Below, one piece after another: positions 17,029 to 24,592 of a stretch of DNA of 32,169 nt. The stretch covers positions 1-32,169 of the forward strand of contig VGID01000045.1 of NCBI GenBank assembly GCA_016868035.1. Direction: 5' to 3'. How positions within the stretch are numbered: position 1 is the stretch's first letter; each line of letters opens with the position of its first letter. A program made the position numbers and the translations under genes. Source of the stretch: Betaproteobacteria bacterium. GTDB lineage: Bacteria > Pseudomonadota > Gammaproteobacteria > Burkholderiales > SG8-41. The notes below the pieces were generated by a model. It saw only the letters and a program-made list of their open reading frames with translations. It was not told the origin of the DNA and made no database searches.

Positions 17029-17898
17029 TCAGTTCAGGCGCCACAGCGCCAGATTGAGAACACTGGCAAATGCGACCCACGCGGCGTACGGGACGAGCAA
17101 CCAGCCGGCCGCGCGGTCGATCCGCCAGAACAGCACGACGTTGACGCCGACAGCGCCGAGCAGCAGCAGGATTTCGGCGAAGGCGACCCCGATCATGCGC
17201 CCGCCGAAGAAAAGCAACGACCAACCCAGGTTCAGCGCGAGCTGCACCGCGTAGACGGCCATCGCGGCGCGCGCTCCGGCCAGTTCTCGCGCCAGCCACG
17301 CGCGCCAGCCCGCTACCGCGATCATGAGGTAGACCAGCGTCCAAACGGGAGCGAACACATGCCATAGCGCAAGCGCCATCGCCGCCACCGATATCGCCGC
17401 GTGCGTGATGCGCCAGCGGTCATATTCCAGCGCGAAGCGCCGTCGCACCAGGGCCAGCAAGGCCACCGCGCACAGCAGCGCGAGTGCCGCGCGGCCGGCC
17501 GTCATGTGCGCAGTCGCGCGCCGCGGGTCGGAGGGGCCGAGCGCTTGCGGGCGCTCCCACATCAGCAGACCCACGTGCAGCAGCACGATCGCCAGCGCGC
17601 ACAGTGCCAGGTAGCGGTGGAAGTAGTAGACGATATCGATGCCGAAAGGCACCGTCGCACGCCGGAAGCGCGCGGTCAGCACGAACTGCACGCCGAACAT
17701 CGCCAGCGCCGCATAGCCCAGCGCCATCGAGAAGTCCCAAACGAAGCCGCGGCCCGGCGCGCGATGCACGCCGAGCAGCAGCAACAGCAAGGGCGCGGAG
17801 ATGATCAGCAGATAGGCGGCGAGCCAGAGCGCGGCATCGCGCGCCGGGCGGGCGCCCCGCGCCTCACTGCCACCGCGCAGTCGCGTGCGAACCGTCAT
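17029..17898 (-). CDS. Ferric-reductase-like membrane domain fused to TspO C-terminal part
   Basis: 289 residues. Residues about 25-180 look like a ferric reductase-type heme domain: several helices with two histidine pairs 14 residues apart, His94/His108 and His166/His180, fit for two b hemes. From about 182 the sequence switches to TspO/MBR: VFAPVWTLVYLM, QLALNLGWSLLFFG, VLFWRIDRAAGWLLVPYAAW and the terminal LNLALWRLN. TspO normally has about 160 residues; its first helix is missing. The FAD/NAD part of a ferric reductase is also absent. The frame is open, so the chimera may be made and could bind heme and tetrapyrrole in the membrane, but it may equally be a deletion scar. It starts at an ATGA overlap with the preceding short ORF. 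Confidence 0.75.
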   Translation of the reverse strand: MTVRTRLRGGSEARGARPARDAALWLAAYLLIISAPLLLLLLGVHRAPGRGFVWDFSMALGYAALAMFGVQFVLTARFRRATVPFGIDIVYYFHRYLALCALAIVLLHVGLLMWERPQALGPSDPRRATAHMTAGRAALALLCAVALLALVRRRFALEYDRWRITHAAISVAAMALALWHVFAPVWTLVYLMIAVAGWRAWLARELAGARAAMAVYAVQLALNLGWSLLFFGGRMIGVAFAEILLLLGAVGVNVVLFWRIDRAAGWLLVPYAAWVAFASVLNLALWRLN

Positions 17899-18062
17899 GG
17901 TGTGATAGCGACCTTGAGCACGGTATCGCGCTGGTTAGCAGAAACCTCGTAGGCGCGCTCGATATCATCGCGATTGAAGCAGTAGGTCGGCAGCGGGTCG
18001 AGGTCAAGCAGCAACAAGCCGACGCCGCCGGCCACACCACCGACGAGCGCCAGCGCGTTCAT
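17895..18062 (-). pseudogene. C-terminal fragment of a zinc alcohol dehydrogenase (MDR)
   Basis: A 55-residue ORF with the ending PLPTYCFNRDDIERAYEV and VLKVAITP, which resembles the last 35 or so residues of MDR-type zinc alcohol dehydrogenases; the enzyme should have about 340. The first 18 residues are hydrophobic and not from the same source. ATGA overlaps tie it to the USP gene before it and to the chimera after it, so translation could run through all of them. It is a remnant or a very short fusion protein. Confidence 0.55.
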
Positions 18063-18520
18063 GGCAGATCAGTGTCAGCGGGACGCGGGTCCGCGATGAC
18101 CAGCACATCGCATTGCGACTCAGCCAGCACATGCTTGGTCACGCTGCCGAGCAGCAGTTCCTCGGTGATGTGCGTGCCGTGCTTGCCCACGACAATGAGG
18201 TCGGCATCGTATTCCTGCTCCATGGCGATGATCTGCTGGGAGGGGTCGCCGTGTATTACTCGCACCAAATAGCTGCCCGAAGCAAGACCCGCGCTCGCCG
18301 CGAGTTCATGAAGTCGCTCGCGCCGAGTCCTGATGCCATCGCTGATGTACTGCCGAATGACTTGCTCCTCGACGCCGGCATAGGTCAGCTTGCCCGCATA
18401 GGGCAACTCGAAGGCATGCAGCAGGACGAGCTCGGCCCCAGGTGCCCATCGCCTCGCCTCACGGATGGCCGCCCGCGAGGCTGGCGAGAAGTCCACCGCG
18501 ACCAGAACGTTGCGGTAGTC
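18059..18520 (-). CDS. Universal stress protein, second domain
   Basis: A complete UspA domain, open from the codon after a TAG at 18521-18523. With the GTG at 18496 as start it gives 145 residues (DFSPASRAAIREA at the N-terminus). Its ATP-binding block has GKHGTHITEELLLGSVTKHVLAESQCDVLVI. The strand that should begin the fold, YRNVLVAV, lies before the GTG, so a start at 18496 would cut off that strand. The frame is continuous with the upstream domain except for the TAG. Confidence 0.65.
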   Translation of the reverse strand, partial: DYRNVLVAVDFSPASRAAIREARRWAPGAELVLLHAFELPYAGKLTYAGVEEQVIRQYISDGIRTRRERLHELAASAGLASGSYLVRVIHGDPSQQIIAMEQEYDADLIVVGKHGTHITEELLLGSVTKHVLAESQCDVLVIADPRPADTDLP

Positions 18521-18976
18521 CTAGCGCGGCGGTTGCTTGACCACGAGTACCGGGCGCCGCACCGACTTGCGCAACAGACGCGCCGCCGTCGATCCGAGCA
18601 TGGCGTGTCGCAGGAAGGACTCGCCGCGTGCGCCAAGCACGAGAAGGCCGGCATCCAGCGCATCGGCCTCGCCAGCGATGACCGCGAGCGGCGCTCCCGC
18701 AACGACCCGCGTCTGCGCGGCGATGCCCTGGCGGTCTGCGGCATCGGTCGCCAGCTGCGCCAGCCGTTCGCATGCGTCGGCCTCGAGGGCTGCCTTGGTC
18801 GGCGATAGGTTCGCGCCGAGCAGCTCGCGCAAGCTGTCGAGGGCATCCAGCTCCAGCGCGTGGAGTATGTGAATTTCGCTGCCGGCAAAAGAGGCCAGAA
18901 GAAGGGCGCGTTGCACGGCATGGCGCGCCGGCGCGGACAGGTCGGTGGCGACGAGAATCATCCGGGCAGTCGTCAT
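18521..18976 (-). CDS. Universal stress protein, first domain
   Basis: 151 residues, ATG at 18976 overlapping the antiporter stop by 4 nt. It opens with ARMILVATDLSAPA and closes with LGARGESFLRHAMLGSTAARLLRKSVRRPVLVVKQPPR, the typical USP nucleotide-binding glycine pattern. The frame ends in TAG and then continues in the same frame with another USP domain, so the ancestor was probably a tandem USP of about 300 residues. Such proteins, often set with antiporters, help survival under anoxia or energy stress. Confidence 0.85.
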   Translation of the reverse strand: MTTARMILVATDLSAPARHAVQRALLLASFAGSEIHILHALELDALDSLRELLGANLSPTKAALEADACERLAQLATDAADRQGIAAQTRVVAGAPLAVIAGEADALDAGLLVLGARGESFLRHAMLGSTAARLLRKSVRRPVLVVKQPPR

Positions 18977-20682
18977 TTGGGATCCTCCTTCACGTCGTTT
19001 TCGGCTACGGGCTGGTAGTCCCAGTCGCGGATGTCCTGCAGCATCCGGTCGATGTCGACCGTGGGCACGCGCAGCACGCGCAAGGCGGTCGCGCCGAGAC
19101 GCAGGCTGGACTCGATCACCTCGGGATAGGCGTGCATCGCGCCTGCGCCCATCAGGGCCGAACTGGCCTGGAGATCACGTGCGCGGGCGATCACCGGAAC
19201 CTGTGGGCAATGCTGGCGTAAGGCAGCGACCGCCCGTAGCGCGACGACATGGCTGCTGACGGTGACGATGGCCAGGCTGGCACGCTCGGCCCGCACCGCG
19301 GTCAGCAGCTCCGGGTCAGCGATGTCGCCGTAAAGAACGGCGTGCCCGTCGGCCTGCCCTTGCTGTACCCGCTTCGGGTCCGTGTCGAGAGCCAAGAAAT
19401 CGACGCCGCTGGACTTGAGCAGAACAGCAATGGTGTGACCGACTCGGCCGTAGCCGCCGATCAGCACCTGGGGCAAGGGTAGGCCGGCAAGCTGGTCCGC
19501 CAGCGGAGAAGCCTCGGCGGCAGGCTTGGCCAGCCGGGCCGCGATCACGTCGTTGTGGCGGATAAGCAAGACGCCTCCGATCATGGAAAACAGGACGGCG
19601 TTGAGCACAATCTGACCGGTCTCCTGTGCGACAACACCGGCATCGAGCGCAATAGCAAGCAGGGCAAAGCCGAACTCGCCACCCACTGCCAGGAGCAGGG
19701 CGGTACGCCAGGAAGCGAGTGCATCGATGCCGCTCGCGCGCACGATCCCGACGACGACGACGATCTTCGTCAGTAGCAACAACAGAGCGCCCAATATGGC
19801 CCAGTGCCAGATGCGCGGAAGTAAAGCCGGATCGATCAGCATGCCAATGCCGACGAAAAACAAGCCGAGCAGCACATCGCGAAACGGACGGATGCTGGAT
19901 TCCACCTGATGCCGGAACTCGGTTTCCCCGAGCATCATGCCTGCCAGAAACGCCCCAAAAGCCAGCGACAGCCCCAGACTGCTGGTCGTCCACGCGGCTG
20001 CCAACACCACCAGCAACACCGTGAGGGTGAACAGTTCGGCAGAGCGGCGCTCGGCGACCCTGTGGAAAAACGGGCGCAAAGCCCAGCGCGCAGCGTAAAA
20101 AACGAATGCGAACGCCAGCACGGCCTTTGCCATGGCCCAGCCCAGTTCGCCGGCCAGCTTGTCCATGCCGGTGGCTGTGCCCAGCACAGGAATCAGAATC
20201 AGAAATGGCACGGCGGTGACATCCTGGAAGACCGAAATGGCGAGACCGAGCCGGCCATGCGGGCTGCCGTCCTCGCCCTGTTCGGCCAGCTGCCGGCCGA
20301 TGATGGTGGACGAGGATTGTGCAAATACGGCGCCGATGACGAAGGCCACGACGGCACTTATCCCGGCCAGCCACAGCAGCACGGCCACGACGACCGTTGT
20401 CAGCACAACCTGCGCGGTGCCGAGACCGAGAATCTGGTGGCGCATCGCGTGCAGCTGCGGCAGGGAGTAATTGAGCCCGATCGAGAACAGCAGGAAGACC
20501 ACGCCGAACTCGGCCAGCACCTTGAATCCCGCAACATTCACAGTCGGGCCGGCGGTGTGCGGCCCGAGGATCAGGCCGACCAGCAGGTAACCGAGGCTCG
20601 TCGGAACATGCAGCCGCTGAAAGGCGACCATGATCGCCACGGCCACGGCCAGCAGGAGGATGACTTGAGCCAGGTTGTCCAT
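18973..20682 (-). CDS. KefB/KefC-like monovalent cation:proton antiporter (CPA2) with TrkA-N domain
   Basis: 569 residues from the ATG at 20682; a frame to 20778 adds 32 residues unlike the family. Residues about 1-390 form a dozen membrane helices of the CPA2 fold, with GYLLVGLILGPH, IGAVFAQSSSTIIGRQL and SVFQDVTAVPFLI, the last bearing the conserved aspartate. A TrkA-N/RCK domain follows, with nucleotide loop IGGYGRVGHTIA near 404-415 and a conserved Asp in ALDTDPKRV. It would exchange K+ or Na+ for H+ under nucleotide control. It heads the operon antiporter, tandem USP, ADH fragment, heme/TspO chimera, each joined by an ATGA overlap. Confidence 0.9.
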   Translation of the reverse strand: MDNLAQVILLLAVAVAIMVAFQRLHVPTSLGYLLVGLILGPHTAGPTVNVAGFKVLAEFGVVFLLFSIGLNYSLPQLHAMRHQILGLGTAQVVLTTVVVAVLLWLAGISAVVAFVIGAVFAQSSSTIIGRQLAEQGEDGSPHGRLGLAISVFQDVTAVPFLILIPVLGTATGMDKLAGELGWAMAKAVLAFAFVFYAARWALRPFFHRVAERRSAELFTLTVLLVVLAAAWTTSSLGLSLAFGAFLAGMMLGETEFRHQVESSIRPFRDVLLGLFFVGIGMLIDPALLPRIWHWAILGALLLLLTKIVVVVGIVRASGIDALASWRTALLLAVGGEFGFALLAIALDAGVVAQETGQIVLNAVLFSMIGGVLLIRHNDVIAARLAKPAAEASPLADQLAGLPLPQVLIGGYGRVGHTIAVLLKSSGVDFLALDTDPKRVQQGQADGHAVLYGDIADPELLTAVRAERASLAIVTVSSHVVALRAVAALRQHCPQVPVIARARDLQASSALMGAGAMHAYPEVIESSLRLGATALRVLRVPTVDIDRMLQDIRDWDYQPVAENDVKEDPK

Positions 20683-21032
20683 AGGGTTCGTCGACTTATG
20701 CCGTCTTCTTGTGTAGGCACGAAAACAAGTGTCTACGCATCGATGGATGCCGCAGGCCATCTCCGCATACCCAACCACGTTCGACGAAACGGCGAAATTT
20801 GCTGCGCAGTAAACATCGCGCTGCGGGGATCGCCAGCGCTACCCGAGTCGAAGATTCGGTCGTGCAGGCCTCCGGCAGATGGCGCCTCATCGCGGTCACG
20901 CCTCGCGCCATCGTCTCAAGCCGTAGGCCCGCGCGATGCGTTCGACAAGCTCGACGACGCTGCTGTTGATCTTGAGCGACTTCGGATCGATCGAGCGATC
21001 TGTCTCGATCGCGTCGAGGAAGCGGTTCTCCG
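20683..21032. other. Gene-poor gap with an unidentified minus-strand fragment
   Basis: Between the antiporter start and the higB remnant. On the minus strand an open frame (20896-21040 region) ends ENRFLDAIETDRSIDPKSL...RRWREA; it looks protein-like and may be the tail of a lost gene, but I do not recognise it. At 20712-20738 an imperfect inverted repeat, TGTAGGCAC with GTGTCTACG, lies about 30 bp before the antiporter start and might be an operator. Nothing else is supported. Confidence 0.35.
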
Positions 21033-21110
21033 TCAGTGATAGTCCACGATCTCGACGTCTTCGGCATCGGCACCCGTCCAGCGAAAGCAGACGCGCCCCC
21101 CGAAATCGCA
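21033..21110 (-). pseudogene. higB: higB C-terminal remnant 2
   Basis: Reads DFGGRVCFRWTGADAEDVEIVDYH plus TGA in one frame, the last 25 or so residues of HigB (RelE-like mRNA interferase). The following TGACGGAGA is the same junction that leads to higA at 15845, but here it breaks off into unrelated DNA. It is the right edge of a split higBA locus whose higA fragment is at 16956. Confidence 0.75.
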
Positions 21111-21200
21111 ATCGCTTGTCTAACAGAGGCGGGCCAAACTGTGTACACCCGCCGATCAGCGACACACCATCGTCCCCGACGCCTGTCGTCACACCCACCT

Positions 21201-21231
21201 CATTTGATGCTATTATACATCACATTTGATG
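21201..21231 (+). promoter_or_regulatory. Promoter/operator of the VapBC module
   Basis: Two direct CATTTGATG copies (21201-21209 and 21223-21231) flank TATTATACAT, a good -10 hexamer (TATTAT at 21211). The antitoxin ATG is 13 bp downstream. The repeat spacing of 22 bp suits two repressor dimers bound on one DNA face, so the antitoxin probably represses itself here. Confidence 0.55.
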
Positions 21232-21243
21232 ATGAGGCTTCCC

Positions 21244-21453
21244 ATGAGAACAACGGTCACCATTGAAGACGAGCTCTATCAGAAGGCGTTGGACGTCGCG
21301 GATCCAGGTATGGAGAAGAGCGATCTGTTTCGTGAAGCGGTGAAGACCTTCGTGCGAGTGCAGGCGGGCAAGCGGCTCGCCGCCTTAGGCGGCAAGGCTC
21401 CGGCGATGAAGAACATTCCTCGTCGGCGACCCGCGGCGCAAACGGGCCGGTGA
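21244..21453 (+). CDS. vapB: VapB-family antitoxin
   Basis: 69 residues from the ATG at 21244; the longer frame from 21226 lacks a better ribosome site. The N-terminus MRTTVTIEDELYQKALDVAD is a ribbon-helix-helix DNA-binding motif, followed by SDLFREAVKTFVRVQAGKRLAALGG and a basic tail. The tail would wrap the PIN toxin. It overlaps vapC by 4 nt. Confidence 0.85.
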   Translation: MRTTVTIEDELYQKALDVADPGMEKSDLFREAVKTFVRVQAGKRLAALGGKAPAMKNIPRRRPAAQTGR

Positions 21454-21848
21454 GTCTGGTCCTCGCGGATACTTCAGTCTGGGTTGCGCATTTCCGGCGC
21501 GCCAACCCGGTGCTGCAATCGTTGTTGGCGAACGGCCAGGTCTTGTGCCATCCGCTCATCGTGATTGAACTCGCGTGCGGAACGTTACCGGCCCCGCGCG
21601 AACGCACGATCGGCGATCTGAAGAAGCTGCAGCAGGCGGTCGTCGCGACAACCGACGAGACGCTCGCCCTGATCGAAAGAGAGCGGCTCCACGACTCCGG
21701 CTGTGGCGCAATCGACATGGCGTTGCTCGCGTCCGCACGACTCACTCCGGGCGCCAGGCTGTGGACGCTGGACAAGAACCTTGACGCTCTCGCGTCGCGT
21801 CTAGGCGTCGCTTTCGATGCCGACGCTCACTGGCTGCCAGCGTCATGA
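21450..21848 (+). CDS. vapC: VapC toxin (PIN-domain RNase)
   Basis: 132 residues, GTG start at 21450 inside the vapB stop. PIN domain with Asp7 in VLADTSVWVAHFR, Glu in VIELACGTL, Asp in GCGAIDMALLASA and Asp in LWTLDKNLDALA, the complete acidic set. It would cleave a specific RNA when the antitoxin is lost. It stands next to the third composite repeat and lies in the same module as the stress operon, which it could stabilise. Confidence 0.9.
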   Translation: MSLVLADTSVWVAHFRRANPVLQSLLANGQVLCHPLIVIELACGTLPAPRERTIGDLKKLQQAVVATTDETLALIERERLHDSGCGAIDMALLASARLTPGARLWTLDKNLDALASRLGVAFDADAHWLPAS

Positions 21849-21938
21849 GATAGGGGGAATTACCCGCTCGATCTACGTGAACTTGCTGTGGGAGCCATAG
21901 TCCCCGATCCAATTCGATAGATTTCGAATGCCCCCTAC

Positions 21939-22252
21939 GCCCACTCGATAGTAAACGAGATCCCCAAGTCGTTGTTGCGCAAGGAGATGTTTTCCGCGCC
22001 AACCAAGTTTACCGGCAGATTTACCGTCATTCGCATCGGGTAGCTGGAAAAAGTTTTCGGCATCTATCGAGGACAGTCGACAGCCCGACATGGCCCACCT
22101 TTCTGGATCTATCGAGATCTATCGGCCCCGGTGATGCTGCCTGGCGACATCAACGAGCCATTCCTTGGTTTGAAATGACGCTAAAAAGCGCCGGCATCAA
22201 AAGACCTAACATATTGTCTCTAAATATTATTTCGCCAATTTTTTTACCGTCA
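21939..22252. repeat. Composite guaA-end repeat, copy 3 (attachment-site-like)
   Basis: Begins CGCCCACTCGATAG (complement TATCGAGTGGGCG, near match to the guaA core). It contains two TTTACC-type motifs, TTTACCGGCA (22009) and TTTACCGTCA (22020), then the CATCTATCGA and ATCGAGATCTATCGG blocks, GCCGGCATCAAA (22191) and TTTTTTTACCGTCA ending at 22252. The minus-strand reading MTVNLPVNL...TIEWA parallels copies 1 and 2. No gene is recognised in the 620 bp between vapC and the next gene. Confidence 0.7.
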
Positions 22253-22280
22253 AAACACTGCCCTACAGGTTCAGAAACGT

Positions 22281-22351
22281 CAAAATTCGCCGCCCTCAAA
22301 CGGCTTAACTTATTGTTGCACCGAAATTTTTCGACTAATTTTTTACCGTCA
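22281..22351. repeat. Extra half-unit of the composite repeat
   Basis: A second copy of the terminal block only: AAAATTCGCCGCC, CGGCTTAACTTATTG, then TTTTTTACCGTCA. It lies 30 bp after the end of copy 3, so this block is duplicated in tandem here. Confidence 0.65.
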
Positions 22352-22430
22352 CGTCCATCACGAATTCCCACGGTCAAGTGCTCCGGTGGCGATCATCAGC
22401 ACCCCGCGCGGGAACCGTTTCTCTGGTGTT

Positions 22431-22460
22431 ATGTCAGAATATATGCTATGTTTCTGACAT
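22431..22460 (+). promoter_or_regulatory. AbiE operator palindrome
   Basis: ATGTCAGAA and TTCTGACAT are perfect 9-bp inverted arms around a 12-bp AT-rich core containing TATGCT, a possible -10. It ends 12 bp before the GTG of the antitoxin gene. AbiEi antitoxins are known to bind inverted repeats in their own promoter, so this fits negative autoregulation; transcripts would have a very short leader. Confidence 0.7.
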
Positions 22461-22472
22461 TCGAGGTATCCT

Positions 22473-23069
22473 GTGAACACGTTGCCCGAAAGCATCCTGC
22501 TGCATGCGCGCTCCCTGCCGGAGGGCGGAATGCTCTCGCCCAAAGAGTTCCTACATCTTGGCAGCCGGGCCGCCATTGATCAGGCCCTTTCCCGGCTAAC
22601 GAAGGAAGGCAAGTTGCTGCGCGTCGCACGCGGGGCTTATGTCACCACGGTATCCAGCCGTTTCGGCACGCGCCCCCCTGCCCCCGAGAAGGTCGTGGAA
22701 GCGCTGGCTGCGCAAAGCGGGGAAATTGTCGTTCCCCATGGCGCTACGGCTGCCAACGCCCTGGGATTAACCGAGCAGGTACCTATTCGCGAGGTCTATC
22801 TGACTTCCGGCCGAACCCGGAAGCTGAAACTTGGCCGCTCGGAAATACTGATAAGACATGTGCCTCGTTGGATGCTCGCCCTAGGCGCCAGCCCTGCTGG
22901 GGCGGCAGTGCGTGCCTTGGCTTGGATGGGGCCGACACATGCTGGCAGATCACTGGCGGCCTTGCGCCGGACTTTGCCGCCGTCGGAATGGCGTACATTG
23001 GCATCTGCGCGAGCGATACTGCCCTCCTGGATGGCGCGCGCAATCGGCGAAGAAACAGCCCGTGGCTGA
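22473..23069 (+). CDS. AbiEi-type antitoxin (DUF6088 family)
   Basis: 198 residues from a GTG at 22473. The N-terminal winged-helix part (LSPKEFLHLGSRAAIDQALSRLTKEGKLLRVARGAYV) is the DNA-binding domain of AbiEi-like antitoxins. The middle has VVEALAAQSGEIVVPHGATAANALGL and YLTSGRTRKLKLG, typical for the family. In AbiE systems this protein counters the AbiEii nucleotidyltransferase and represses the operon. It overlaps the toxin gene by 8 nt. Confidence 0.85.
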   Translation: MNTLPESILLHARSLPEGGMLSPKEFLHLGSRAAIDQALSRLTKEGKLLRVARGAYVTTVSSRFGTRPPAPEKVVEALAAQSGEIVVPHGATAANALGLTEQVPIREVYLTSGRTRKLKLGRSEILIRHVPRWMLALGASPAGAAVRALAWMGPTHAGRSLAALRRTLPPSEWRTLASARAILPSWMARAIGEETARG

Positions 23070-24093
23070 AGCCTTCCTCAAGCTCAACCGCGACGATCAG
23101 CGCGAAGTTCTTGAAACGGTTCGCGCGAAAACGGATCGCCCGACGCACTTGCTTGAAAAGGATGTGTGGGTCGTCTGGACGCTGGGTGCTCTCTTCGATT
23201 CGCCATTGGCCGCTCATCTGACCTTGAAAGGCGGTACGTCCTTATCCAAAGCGTACAAGGTGATCGACCGGTTCTCCGAGGACATCGACCTTACCTACGA
23301 CATCCGCAAGTTGATCGCGGATCTGGTCGGCAAAGAATGCACTTTGCCGACGAACCGCAGTCAGGCCAACAAATGGACCAAGGCGGTGCGCGAGCGTCTG
23401 CCGGAATGGATCGCAAGAAGCGTGCGTCCGATCATCGAGGGTGCGCTGGCCCGTGAGCGGATGGAAGCCAAACTGGAAATCGGCGGCGCAGAAAACGAGA
23501 AACTGCTGCTCCATTATTCCGCGCTCAAACATGGCACCGGCTATGTTTCTCCAGTTGTGGTGTTGGAATTCGGAGCGAGGGCCACAGGTGAACCGCATCA
23601 GGTGATGCCCGTGGCCTGCGACATGGATGGGCATATTGAAAATGTGTCATTTCCCACCGCATTTCCTACGGTGATGGGCGTGGCGCGGACGTTTTGGGAA
23701 AAAGCAACTGCGGCGCACGTCTACTGTGCTCAAGGCCGGATACGCAGCGAACGATACGCTCGCCATTGGCACGACTTGGCCGCGCTCGGGCAAAGCCAGT
23801 ACTTCGAGGCTGTCATTGCGGACCGTGCCGTAGCGCTGGTCGTCGCCCAGCACAAATCCTTCTTCTTCGTTGAGAAGGACGCCGCTGGAGGCACCATTGA
23901 CTATATGCCGGCCGTGACGGGGCATCTGCATCTCGTCCCCACCGGCGAGGCGCTCCGTGCCCTCGCCGATGACTACGCGGACATGCGCGAGGACCAGGTT
24001 TTGCTAGGTGAAGCCCTCACTTTCGACGAGTTGATGCGCGCCTGCAGCGAGGTAGAGAGCCAGGTGAACAGGGCTACTATTCGCGACGAATGA
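23062..24093 (+). CDS. AbiEii/AbiGii-family nucleotidyltransferase toxin
   Basis: 343 residues from a GTG at 23062, within the end of the antitoxin gene. Motif I GGTSLSKAY (57-65) and FSEDIDL (71-77, with Asp74 and Asp76) define the DUF1814 nucleotidyltransferase fold; related toxins add nucleotides to tRNA and halt growth or abort phage infection. Later KLEIGGAENEKLLL and SFPTAFPTVMGVARTFWEKATAAHVYC match the family. It is the only clear phage-defence type gene in the window and lies between composite repeat copy 3 and the guaA border. Confidence 0.9.
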   Translation: MAEAFLKLNRDDQREVLETVRAKTDRPTHLLEKDVWVVWTLGALFDSPLAAHLTLKGGTSLSKAYKVIDRFSEDIDLTYDIRKLIADLVGKECTLPTNRSQANKWTKAVRERLPEWIARSVRPIIEGALARERMEAKLEIGGAENEKLLLHYSALKHGTGYVSPVVVLEFGARATGEPHQVMPVACDMDGHIENVSFPTAFPTVMGVARTFWEKATAAHVYCAQGRIRSERYARHWHDLAALGQSQYFEAVIADRAVALVVAQHKSFFFVEKDAAGGTIDYMPAVTGHLHLVPTGEALRALADDYADMREDQVLLGEALTFDELMRACSEVESQVNRATIRDE

Positions 24094-24129
24094 ATTCAAG
24101 GGGCCCGCCGCACAGGCGCGCATGAGAAC

Positions 24130-24434
24130 CCGGCGGGTTTACCGTCGATCATCGCGGCACGATTTCGTATAAACCCGCATGGATGCTTGGCTTTGCTCGC
24201 ATTTTTACCATCACGGCTCCAACCGGCCTGACGTTACACCAAATTCACCGGCCGACCGCCAAAAGTTTACCGTCAGATTTACCGTCAAATTTTTCCGCTT
24301 GTTGGCGATAGTCCCTGAAACCTCGAGTTCGGTCTCTGAGCGCCTGTTTACTATCCACTATCCAAATCAATAAATTCGCCGCCTGCGGCAGCCCGAACCG
24401 ATAGTCCGCGATAGATCCCGATAGATGGCGAAAC
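24130..24434. repeat. Degenerate composite-repeat border next to the guaA end
   Basis: No gene is seen here. The strip has TTTACCGTCGATC (24139), TTTTTACCATCACGG (24203), a TTTACCGTCAGATTTACCGTCAAAT pair (24265-24289) and GATAGATCCCGATAGATGG (24408), then runs into the guaA 3' end. These are the motifs of the composite repeats in a different order, as expected for the opposite end of an inserted element. Confidence 0.6.
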
Positions 24435-24570
24435 CTACTCCCACTCGATCGTCGCCGGCGGCTTGCTCGAGATATCGTAGACCACGCGGTTCACGCCGCG
24501 CACTTCGTTGATGATCCGGTTGGCCGTCTTCGAGAGCAGGCTGTGCGGCAGCTCCGCCCATTGCACGGTC
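24435..24570 (-). pseudogene. guaA: guaA 3'-terminal fragment (attachment site)
   Basis: The last 45 or so codons of GMP synthase: [31 protein letters not shown] and KPPATIEWE with TAG. The enzyme, about 520 residues, aminates XMP to GMP; only its C-terminal dimerisation end is here. The upstream part is replaced at once by an alcohol dehydrogenase fragment. The 3' end of guaA is a well-known integration target, and the core GATCGAGTGGGAG recurs in composite repeat copy 2. A complete guaA must be elsewhere if the cell is not a purine auxotroph. Confidence 0.85.
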
Positions 24571-24592
24571 AATTGGAATGTTTTCCGCGTGC

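Noticed and set aside
22150-22377. 75-residue minus-strand ORF as a gene
   Set aside because: It lies wholly within the composite repeat and its half-unit; kept as a repeat observation rather than a gene.
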